Shown: positions 8,756 through 15,755 of the stretch, one piece after another | Position numbering within the stretch: position 1 is the first letter of the stretch | How the letters are laid out: each line of letters starts with the position of its first letter | Source: Crenothrix polyspora | Lineage (GTDB): Bacteria > Pseudomonadota > Gammaproteobacteria > Methylococcales > Methylomonadaceae | Assembly (NCBI RefSeq): GCF_900163755.1 | Contig: NZ_FUKI01000108.1 | Coordinates: forward strand, 1-64,000 | DNA length: 64,000 bases | Direction of reading: 5' to 3' | The notes under the pieces: model-generated | What the model was told of the DNA's origin: nothing | Database searches by the model: none | Seen by the model: only the letters and a program-made list of their open reading frames with translations | Position numbers and translations under genes: made by a program

Positions 8756-8967
8756 AATCACTCTTCCAGTGTATCGATGTAAGCTTAAACGCACTTTAAG
8801 GCGCGTTATTAAATTAAAACAGTATGTTAAAAAGATCGGGCTACTCAATAGCCGCATTGCGCGGCTGTGTCCTCACCCCTGAGTTATGTAACCCGATTGA
8901 ATGGCAAATTACGTTAAGAAACATCATTGACTTTAGTCTTTGATGTTGTAAGGGCATCCATGCACTC

Positions 8968-9098
8968 AAAGAATGCTGAGTCACTTAGGAACGCGCACGA
9001 AATAACTTGAGCAAGTTCATGCTTCGACAGGCTCAGCACGAACGGTGGTGGCGTTTAAGTTGTTCAAGTTATTTCATGCACGTTCCTTAGCATTCTTT
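8968..9098. other. Hairpin split by repeat B
   Basis: AAAGAATGCT at 8968-8977 and AGCATTCTTT at 9089-9098 are perfect reverse complements. With the 99-bp repeat B and one TTA copy removed they would form a 10-bp stem with a loop of about 9 nt, flanked by A and T runs like a rho-independent terminator. The element therefore inserted in the loop of a pre-existing hairpin. Confidence 0.6.
8988..9086. repeat. Repeat B copy 2 (99 bp)
   Basis: Ends are GGAACG and CGTTCC, flanked by TTA at 8985-8987 and 9087-9089 within CTTAG. It is in the opposite orientation to copy 1 and carries the same internal core. It lies in the loop of the hairpin described at 8968-9098. Confidence 0.85.
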
Positions 9099-9100
9099 AA

Positions 9101-9125
9101 GCAGGGCGATAACTCCCTGCTTTTT
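9101..9125. terminator. Hairpin downstream of the YcnI-like gene
   Basis: GCAGGG (9101-9106) pairs with CCCTGC (9115-9120), followed on the plus strand by TTTTT. On the minus strand, where the adjacent gene ends at 9131, the trailing run is only TTAAAG. It probably stops transcripts leaving the YcnI-like gene and any plus-strand readthrough. Confidence 0.5.
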
Positions 9126-9130
9126 CCAAA

Positions 9131-10027
9131 TTAGCCGTGTGCAAATGAATGTTTGACGCGTTTACCGGGATAGCCCGTCGCTTTCAAATATTTATTAATT
9201 TGCATTACAGAAGGACTAACAATCACATCTAAACGTTTGGTCACATTTTTTGCACAAGAAGCTGGATAAGGGTTGCCAACTTCATTTCTAATAATTTTAA
9301 AGCTAGGGGCAAAATCGTTAACCCCTTTCAAGTTAGGATGCGCAGAAAACGAGGTATAGTCTTTTTTACCGCAAATTTGCCATACGGGCACATACACGGT
9401 TGCACTTTGTACACAGCCTCTCAATCTCGCTGTTGTCGCACGGAACTTCAGATCAGTGTAAAACTCATCCGTTAAATTAAAACCATGCCAGTGCAAGGCA
9501 CTCACAGAATCGGTTTGCTCACGGCCATGATGCGAAAAACCACCAATTTTTTCCCAGTACGATTTGGTTTTGGCACCAATTTCGTTGGTTGAAACACGTA
9601 AATTCACTACCGGCCCCGTATCATATTCAATAACTTTTCCAGTTACCGCATCGGTACGTTTTGAAAAAAATACATTTTCCATAATGGCCGCTTTCATAAT
9701 CCCTTTACCAGCGGCATCCAGCTTAGGTTTGCCTGCTGCATCCAATACCGGTGTAATAGTATCAAATTTTGCTTCTGGCGCACTGGGGGTAACCAGTAAC
9801 AAGCTGGTTGTGTTGGCTGCCTTATAAGGTAGGTATTCACAACCGTGCGCCACATACAAATTAAACTCATGTGATGCCCCTTCAACAAATTCTTTTACCG
9901 TAGCGCCAGCCGCATTTAACTTGTTAGGATCAGGACGCTCAAAACCGACAGCCCCAGCATTTTCAGCAACTAACAATGCGCTGGCGGCGATAGCTGTAGA
10001 CAGCAGTACAGTGGTTATTTTCTTCAT
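9131..10027 (-). CDS. Secreted YcnI-like (DUF1775-related) protein
   Basis: The 298-residue protein has a signal peptide ending near NAGA and a TATGGAG-type ribosome site. Two stretches recall the YcnI/DUF1775 fold: an early HGCEYLPYKAANTTSLLLV (as in the family's HGC...TT..L.V) and a late DEFYTDLKF...VYVPVWQIC (as in FYD.F...PVVQ.C). YcnI proteins bind copper and are membrane-associated or secreted. The N-terminal His that ligates Cu(II) in characterised YcnI is not visible after the predicted cleavage, but an HWH motif occurs in the middle, so metal binding would differ. Copper handling is inference. GTSATATVACACAGTT-type motifs lie 135-185 bp upstream. Confidence 0.5.
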   Translation of the reverse strand: MKKITTVLLSTAIAASALLVAENAGAVGFERPDPNKLNAAGATVKEFVEGASHEFNLYVAHGCEYLPYKAANTTSLLLVTPSAPEAKFDTITPVLDAAGKPKLDAAGKGIMKAAIMENVFFSKRTDAVTGKVIEYDTGPVVNLRVSTNEIGAKTKSYWEKIGGFSHHGREQTDSVSALHWHGFNLTDEFYTDLKFRATTARLRGCVQSATVYVPVWQICGKKDYTSFSAHPNLKGVNDFAPSFKIIRNEVGNPYPASCAKNVTKRLDVIVSPSVMQINKYLKATGYPGKRVKHSFAHG

Positions 10028-10162
10028 CTAATAGCTCCATAAGTGTATATTTAATAACTTTTAGCCGCAGTTAATGCACACAATGTGCAGTAAGTATAAA
10101 GCACTAACCATGCCAAAATAAAATACATTACAAATCAATGCGATAAAAATAGCCGCTTTTTA

Positions 10163-10212
10163 AACTGTGTTATATGACCTATTTTTTGATTTTTTGTGTG
10201 TCATATCACACA
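10163..10212. promoter_or_regulatory. Paired motif upstream of the YcnI-like gene
   Basis: The minus-strand site at 10163-10178 reads GTCATATAACACAGTT. The plus-strand site at 10199-10212 reads TGTCATATCACACA. The two face each other, 20 bp apart. Nearly identical 16-mers occur at 2395 and 2511. Position 135-185 bp upstream of the gene start fits an activator or repressor site, but no promoter core was assigned. Confidence 0.45.
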
Positions 10213-10292
10213 AAATTACCCTGTGCCAATACAGCCTATTTAAACTTTAAGACCTGTATGCCCGCACTGTAAGCATGACGCACTTCGGAATT

Positions 10293-10422
10293 ATGGCTAC
10301 CCGCTTAGACGGGACACAATAAAAAGTCGTTCGTGGTGAGTTTGTTAAACCATGAACCACAAGCCCTTCGACAAGCTCAGATATAAGGGCGAACGGATGC
10401 CCAACCTTAAGCGGGTAGCCAT
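10293..10422. repeat. Repeat C copy 1
   Basis: Inverted ends ATGGCTACCCGCTTA and TAAGCGGGTAGCCAT enclose a degenerate copy of the CGTTCGTGGTGAG/AAGCTCAG palindromic core. Similar ends bound 17980-18140 and 26799-27010. It abuts the transposase remnant and supplies in-frame ATGs to it. Confidence 0.65.
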
Positions 10423-10945
10423 CGATCCTGGTTTTGGTGATAAAACCACAACGGGGGAATTGGCACTGGGTGTGACAGAACGCTATTTAGCGAATGTGCG
10501 CTTATTTGGTAAAGAGAGTGTTATGACCAATGTCGGTATTTTGCATGAATCAGGACACTGGATTATTGCAATGGATTGCCTACCGACACGGACGACAGTG
10601 TTGGATTATGGTTCGCGTTAGGCGATTGAACCGAGCTTTTCTGATTTAAAGGCGGTGGCTTTGAACTGGAGGATTCGCAATTGAAACATGCAGATCGCTT
10701 GGAACGGTTGATATTGATTATGGTATTAGCGATGCATTGGTGTGTTCGCATTGGTCAGGACAATGCTTTTTATTACCCCAACGCCCCTGAAAAAAACGAA
10801 AAAACAAAGCGACCCACAGCACTGGAGTTTCAGAAAACTTAGCCGCAGTAGGGTTTCTTGGTTCACCCGTGGGCTGCGATATCTGAAACAATGTTTACAA
10901 AATAATCTGCCGCTACCAAAGTTCTTGGTTGTTTTGAGAAACTGA
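10421..10945 (+). pseudogene. IS4-type transposase C-terminal remnant
   Basis: Three frames in succession give a transposase-like C-terminus. The first (GHWIIAMDCLPTRTTVLDYGSR) is stopped by TAG at 10619 where a Trp is expected. The second continues AIEPSFSDFKGGGFELED and later RLERLILIMVLAMHW. The third ends FTRGLRYLKQ...FLVVLRN with a TGA at 10943. The E in the AIEPSFSD part and the later Y/K-poor helix suit an IS4-family DDE enzyme. One nonsense change, at least two frameshifts and no N-terminus mean it is dead. It directly follows repeat C copy 1. Confidence 0.7.
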
Positions 10946-10974
10946 TAAGTGGTGAGCTATCTTGAGTAACTGTA

Positions 10975-11009
10975 CAACCCTGCCAGGTTTTAAAAACTTG
11001 GCAGGGTTG
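10975..11009. repeat. Long palindromic hairpin
   Basis: CAACCCTGCCAGGTTTT pairs with AACTTGGCAGGGTTG across a short A-rich loop. It sits just downstream of the transposase remnant. It resembles dispersed palindromes rather than a terminator, since no T-run follows. Confidence 0.5.
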
Positions 11010-11034
11010 GGTAATTACGTTTTACTGTGGTGTG

Positions 11035-11163
11035 TTAATGTGAACGGTTAAGTCCACGGGCTGGATTTAGACCGCCGCTTTCACGCATCTTATCTAAATC
11101 TGAAACGTGGTATATAGCAGTACTTTTTCTGGCTTTCAATTTGTTAAACTCCTGCAATTCACC
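11035..11163 (-). pseudogene. Unidentified protein remnant
   Basis: A 42-codon open stretch reads GELQEFNKLKARKSTAIYHV and continues DLDKMRESGGLNPARGLNRSH before a TAA. Directly upstream, the same frame reads TFAKWLE then a stop, so the open frame looks interrupted once. No start codon with a ribosome site is present. The composition is protein-like, but I do not recognise the family. Confidence 0.35.
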
Positions 11164-11205
11164 TTACTCTAGCCATTTGGCGAAGGTATTGATTACAAGA
11201 TAACG

Positions 11206-11688
11206 TTAGTTTATGAAAGCTAATGAGAAAGAACAGGACGAGCTGATGCCTTGGTTAATAGCACATTTCCCTGATATTACTTCGCCAGCCCTTGCGTAAA
11301 TAGACGCTGTTGCTACGGCTGATCCACATTCATTTGCAAGATTCATAGCATCAGCAACCACATTTTTATTGAGATTAACGAAAGCGCTTACATAGTTTCT
11401 TGAGCCACTAATACACGTTTTTACAGTTGTTGTTGCAATGTAATTGCCAGAAATAGGTACGATAATGTCACTATTACTTGGAGAAACTGATAGTAAGGTA
11501 TTAGAGACTACAGAAGCAACTTTAAATGAAGAGGCCGTGGTATTAGTAAAGTTACCTGATGATTTTATAGTCAGAACTCCCTGAGGTATTGGTTCATCAG
11601 GGGGTGGTGCTGCTTGTGCATATATTGGAGTCAAAACAACAGCTTGTAAAAAAACGGTATGACAAAGTATTTTTAATGCATAGTTCAT
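11206..11688 (-). CDS. Secreted hypothetical protein, Ser/Thr/Asn-rich
   Basis: The 160-residue product has a signal peptide ending near YAQA and an AAGGAAA ribosome site. The mature part is beta-strand-like (VPISGNYIATTTVKTC, ISGSRNYVSAFVNLN) with four cysteines that could form disulfides. The G-x-Y-x-A pattern with alternating strands vaguely recalls C1q/TNF-like jelly rolls, a weak impression. It is followed downstream by the transposase debris, and the next gene upstream is another secreted unknown. No function can be assigned. Confidence 0.6.
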   Translation of the reverse strand: MNYALKILCHTVFLQAVVLTPIYAQAAPPPDEPIPQGVLTIKSSGNFTNTTASSFKVASVVSNTLLSVSPSNSDIIVPISGNYIATTTVKTCISGSRNYVSAFVNLNKNVVADAMNLANECGSAVATASIYARAGEVISGKCAINQGISSSCSFSLAFIN

Positions 11689-11860
11689 TTATTTTCCTTG
11701 GTAAGTAATGGTTATTTATTTTTGTTGAATGAGTGGCTCTCAGAAGAGAAGCATCTGAGAACGCCAAAATAACAAGCTGTCCGGCTGATTAGCAGCATCA
11801 GTGGGTATCCAAGCCAGTCCCGTTGATTTTACCGTTAGGTTGCTAAGTCATGCGCCGCTA

Positions 11861-12532
11861 CTAAATTGGTGTAGAACAGGTATACGACAGTTCCGCCTTT
11901 ACTACTGCTGAATCTTCAACTACACAAAAACTAAAACGATTTGTGTTATTCATAGCATCAAGTCCTGACTGAGGAATGGTATAACTTAATATTGGACTAT
12001 CTATTGAGCCACTAACAGGTATTGGAATTCCAGCTGAATTAGCGAGAGGAAGTGGTGTATTAAGCCATGGTATATTATCAACTAAGGGTCCAGTTGCATG
12101 TGCGCCTGAAAAGTCATATATAAAACCACCTATACTTGCTTGAGAGACGGTATCTCCAGCATCTAAACGATCGAACCCACTGGAATCTGTGAACCACCTC
12201 CATACAGCGCCAGCATCCTTTGTTCGTAATGTAAGACTAAGTTGTGCTTTAATAATTTTATCGCATGTTTGATTTATTGGAGTTGCTTTTTTCTTTAGAC
12301 TGGCAAACGTTTCAAAAAAAGATTTATTTGCTGTTAGGTCATTATATGCAGCTCTTAGTGGTGTAGTCTTGTGGCAGTTACCAACGAAATCGGCAGCTAC
12401 AGGACGTGCAGTTGCAGCAATTCCTTTAGTTATAGCTAAAGTAATGAATGAGCCAGGAGGGGAAGCTTGGGCACTTGTTGCATAAAAAATAAAAGTTAAT
12501 GTAGATAATGCTGTTTTTGAAATAATGCTCAT
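11861..12532 (-). CDS. Secreted hypothetical protein
   Basis: The 223-residue protein has a signal peptide ending near AQA. It contains four cysteines (NCHKTT, QTCDK, SFCVV, YTCST) likely paired in the periplasm or outside. A WRWFTDSSGFDRLDAGD segment and a Pro/Gly-rich middle suggest a folded extracellular domain, but I recognise no family. The ribosome site is weak (GAAAG). It lies 172 bp upstream of a second secreted unknown on the same strand, with a CTCAGA/TCTGAG hairpin between them, so they are probably separate transcripts. Confidence 0.6.
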   Translation of the reverse strand: MSIISKTALSTLTFIFYATSAQASPPGSFITLAITKGIAATARPVAADFVGNCHKTTPLRAAYNDLTANKSFFETFASLKKKATPINQTCDKIIKAQLSLTLRTKDAGAVWRWFTDSSGFDRLDAGDTVSQASIGGFIYDFSGAHATGPLVDNIPWLNTPLPLANSAGIPIPVSGSIDSPILSYTIPQSGLDAMNNTNRFSFCVVEDSAVVKAELSYTCSTPI

Positions 12533-12956
12533 AATTACTTTCGATTGTAGAATGTTGATGTAAAAAATGACATTTATTTAAATAAATTAATCATTTGCTT
12601 GTAAAAATTTACAGGCAGGTAAAGTGTGACAGGTATAAAATAATTTACAACGTGAATAGTTCACACGGTTTATGGCGTAAAACATGCTTATAATTAACCC
12701 AAAAACCAGAGATACTGTTTTTTTAAAAATAATATGTTGTTTGCAATTAATAAGGTATAGCGTGTGTTTTATAAAAAACACGCTGAGTTGCATTAAAATA
12801 TGACATCAATCGCGAGATAATATAATACTGAAAATAGTTTGCGGAAAAGCAAACTGCGGTAATTGGATTTTGTTTGAGAGGTATTAACAGCGTGTAACTT
12901 ACGTTATTGGATAACAGTTAATTTACAGTCACAGATTATTTTGAAACAATATTACG
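12533..12956. other. AT-rich intergenic stretch, no supported gene
   Basis: About 420 bp between the secreted unknown (minus) and the toxin gene (plus). A 68-codon minus-strand frame at 12587-12793 has biased composition (F, I, K, C), no ribosome site and no recognisable motif, so it is not called. The promoters for both divergent genes must lie here, but no clear -35/-10 pair was identified. Confidence 0.5.
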
Positions 12957-13340
12957 ATGGGAAAAATATTTAAAACACAACATTTTACCCGCTGGATGCA
13001 AAAAACCAACCTAACCGATGAACTACTTTGTATTGCTATTTGTGAAATGGCGCGTGGTTTAATAGATGCTGATTTAGGTGGTGGTGTTGTTAAAAAACGG
13101 ATTGCCTTACCAGGACGTGGTAAGCGATCAAGTGCCCGAACGCTGATAGCAACCAATAAAAAAGATCGATGGTTTTTTGTGTTCGGTTTTGAAAAAAATG
13201 AACGCTCAAATATCAGTCGTGCAGAGTTAAAAGCTTTGCAACAACTTGCTACTGATTTGTTAAACCTTACTAGCCAAGAAATCAACGTAGCCTTAAAAAA
13301 CAATTCCCTCGAGGAAATTTGCCATGACAACCCAAACTAA
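12957..13340 (+). CDS. RelE-like toxin of a toxin-antitoxin pair
   Basis: The 127-residue basic protein starts GKIFKTQHFTRWMQK and includes LGGGVVKKRIALPGRGKR and WFFVFGFEKNER. This is the pattern of RelE/HigB-type toxins of the 'RelE/ParE family, type II' group, where an F-[VL]-[FY]-GF-x-K strand is diagnostic. Such toxins cut mRNA on the ribosome. It overlaps the next gene by 17 bp, the toxin-first order of HigBA-like modules. The ribosome site is weak. Confidence 0.8.
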   Translation: MGKIFKTQHFTRWMQKTNLTDELLCIAICEMARGLIDADLGGGVVKKRIALPGRGKRSSARTLIATNKKDRWFFVFGFEKNERSNISRAELKALQQLATDLLNLTSQEINVALKNNSLEEICHDNPN

Positions 13341-13611
13341 AAAAAGTAGTCGTTTGTTGGAAGCTGTTTATAAAACCGCTAATGATTTTCATAACAGTGG
13401 TGTATTCAATCAAGAGAAAATGCAAAAATATAATGAATTATGTTTATCGCCCGTTATTATTGCTAATAAAATGCCTATTTATTTAGACAGCGACATTATT
13501 GAATACTTTAATGAAAAATGTCTTACCAAACAAGAAAGCTTGCAGACATTAGTTAATGATCTGTTACGCCAAGATATTGAGATTGCAAAACGGGTAGCTT
13601 TTGTAAGATAA
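13324..13611 (+). CDS. Antitoxin partner, mixed HigA-like/BrnA-like
   Basis: The 95-residue protein has a GAGGAAAT ribosome site inside the toxin gene. Its N-terminal half (LLEAVYKTANDFHNSGVFNQEKMQKYNELCL) resembles the leader helix of HTH antitoxins that accompany this toxin type. Where the HTH core is expected it instead continues IYLDSDIIEYFNEK and LVNDLLRQDIE, which resembles a ribbon-helix-helix BrnA-type end. It would bind DNA and the toxin to keep the module silent. The hybrid reading is inference from recalled patterns. Confidence 0.72.
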   Translation: MTTQTKKSSRLLEAVYKTANDFHNSGVFNQEKMQKYNELCLSPVIIANKMPIYLDSDIIEYFNEKCLTKQESLQTLVNDLLRQDIEIAKRVAFVR

Positions 13612-13801
13612 ATATATTAAAAATCGTTAATGCTTATGGCTGATAGTGTTTTTGTTTAGCGCTATCAAACCTTGTTTGAGGTATACGTTCGGGAGTCATA
13701 TAAGAAACATCGAGTTTGCTGAGGATTTTCTGAAATAATGATGTAAAACATGGCTATGAGGGCTATCATTTCCCTATCCGCAATAAAGACAAAACGCCGC
13801 T

Positions 13802-15748
13802 ATGAATCATCTTATCGACCAACTCAACTTTACTATGATTCAGATTGGAAGTTATCATTCTGATTTATTGACCAATGCATTTATACAGCATATCAATCGT
13901 GCTGCTGAAAATCTGCTGGGTTATTCTTCGGAAATGCTCATTAACCAACCGTTAGCACGCATCTTTACACCCAACCCCGATACTGTTGGAGCACTGCTTG
14001 ATACGGGTATTATGCCAGCTGATTTTTGTATCAAGGGTGAACTCATCACCCAAGATCAACGACGACTGCCGGTAATCTGTTCGACTTCGCCATTGTCTGG
14101 GCAACAAGGGCATAACACCAACACCGTTTTATTAATGTTACCGATTAATCCGGATAATATTCTGTTAAGCACGCTGCAAACGGATGACGCTGAGCCTAAA
14201 GACTGTATTGCCATTGAATCTGCCTTGGCAGAAAGTGAGCAACGCTTTCGGCAAATGGCCGAAATGACGGGTGAATGGCTATGGGAACAAGATCCTAATG
14301 GTTATTATCTGTACAGCAGTAACGCCGTGCAGCAAATTTTAGGCTACCCTCCAGCAGACATCATCGGCAGGCATTACACCGAGTTTTTAACACCCCAGGA
14401 CAAAGCCAACCAGCAAATTTTTTCGGCAAGCAACCGCGCTTTTTATGCGTTGATTAATCACTACCAGCATAAAAATGGCCAGTCGGTATTAACCGAATCC
14501 ACCGGCTTGCCGATTATCAATGCACAAGGAAAACTGCTGAAATGGCGCGGGGTTGATCGGGATATTACCGCTCGCATGCATTTTGAGAATGAATTGATAG
14601 AATCTGAGCAACGCATACGGCTGATTATTGAAAGCTCAATGAATGCGATTATTCTGATGGATTCTTACGGCATAATTACCGACTGGAATCCGCGTGCCGA
14701 AATCATGTTCGATTGGACACAACAACAAGCTATTGGCCAGCGTCTGGATGATTTAATCATTCCGCCTCGGTTTCGCAATGCCCATCGACAAGGCTTACAG
14801 GTATTTTTGCAAACCGGTGTGTCGCACATATTAAATCGGCAGACTGAGCAAATTGCCATGCGCAAAGACGGCACTGAGTTTCCGGTGGAGCTGAGCGTGT
14901 CACCTTTAAAAGTCGGCAATGCGTATATCTTCAGTGGTTTTATCCACGATATTTCTGGCCGAAAAGCTGCTGAACAACAAATCCACCAGTCACAAATTAA
15001 ACTGGCGATTGCCCAAAACGAAATCAGAATTGCTCAGCATATTCAAACCAGTTTATCGCCGTCAGCACCGCTTAAATCTGCCACTTTTGAAGTGATTGGT
15101 TTTTGTTTACCTGCTGACAAGGTGGGCGGCGATTATTTTGATTATTTTCTGCGTAATGAAAATCAGCTGGACATGGTGATTGCTGATGTTTCAGGGCATG
15201 CCATTGGCCCTGCACTGTTTATGGTGGAAACCCGCAGTGCGCTTAGAGCGCAGAGTAATGTGTTGGCAACGCCATCGGAAATACTGGGTGTGTTAAACAC
15301 TTTTTTGTTTAATGACCTAGATCGTTCGGATTATTTTATCAGCTTGTTTTATTTACAGGTTGATACCCATAACCAGAACATAAAATTTGCTAACGCGGGA
15401 CATCCACCGGCGTTGTTATTTAAGCGACTTGACAATACACTGACAGAACTGGATGCTGACGGTTTGATTTTAGGGGTTAGACAACAGCTTGTATTTGAAG
15501 AGAAAACATTAGCTCTAACACAGGGTGATACGATCTTATTTTATACCGATGGTTTAACCGAGGCGGAAAATTCCCAGCAGGAGTTTTTTGGTCTGGCGCG
15601 CGTTAAGACGGTGTTTTTGCAAAATATCCAGCAGCCGCCAGCGGTTATTATTGAGGCACTGCTGACGGCCTTGCGGCAGTTTTGCCAGCGAGAAATTTTT
15701 ACTGATGATATTACGTTGATGGTTTTTAAATACTTTGCAGTAGAGTAG
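13802..15748 (+). CDS. PAS-PAS-PAS-SpoIIE serine phosphatase
   Basis: The 648-residue protein has no transmembrane segment. It has PAS-like regions at about residues 10-110, 143-260 (SEQRFRQMAEMTGEWLWEQD) and 268-385 (SEQRIRLIIESSMNAIILMD), a short coiled linker, and a PP2C/SpoIIE domain from about 430. Metal-binding acids are visible in DKVGGDYFDYF, DVSGHAIGPALF, DGLTEAE and DDITLMV. Such RsbU-type phosphatases dephosphorylate anti-anti-sigma (STAS) proteins in response to signals sensed by PAS. No STAS or RsbW-like kinase gene is nearby. It converges with the CHASE2 cyclase gene, leaving 7 bp. Confidence 0.88.
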   Translation: MNHLIDQLNFTMIQIGSYHSDLLTNAFIQHINRAAENLLGYSSEMLINQPLARIFTPNPDTVGALLDTGIMPADFCIKGELITQDQRRLPVICSTSPLSGQQGHNTNTVLLMLPINPDNILLSTLQTDDAEPKDCIAIESALAESEQRFRQMAEMTGEWLWEQDPNGYYLYSSNAVQQILGYPPADIIGRHYTEFLTPQDKANQQIFSASNRAFYALINHYQHKNGQSVLTESTGLPIINAQGKLLKWRGVDRDITARMHFENELIESEQRIRLIIESSMNAIILMDSYGIITDWNPRAEIMFDWTQQQAIGQRLDDLIIPPRFRNAHRQGLQVFLQTGVSHILNRQTEQIAMRKDGTEFPVELSVSPLKVGNAYIFSGFIHDISGRKAAEQQIHQSQIKLAIAQNEIRIAQHIQTSLSPSAPLKSATFEVIGFCLPADKVGGDYFDYFLRNENQLDMVIADVSGHAIGPALFMVETRSALRAQSNVLATPSEILGVLNTFLFNDLDRSDYFISLFYLQVDTHNQNIKFANAGHPPALLFKRLDNTLTELDADGLILGVRQQLVFEEKTLALTQGDTILFYTDGLTEAENSQQEFFGLARVKTVFLQNIQQPPAVIIEALLTALRQFCQREIFTDDITLMVFKYFAVE

Positions 15749-15755
15749 CTGATTT

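Noticed and set aside
12587-12793. 68-codon minus-strand frame
   Set aside because: No ribosome site, AT-driven composition and no motif. It lies in an intergenic promoter region.
12929-13330. Minus-strand open frame of 133 codons opposite the RelE-like toxin
   Set aside because: It is a shadow of the toxin frame. The plus-strand product has toxin motifs and a coupled antitoxin; the minus product is low-complexity with no ribosome site.
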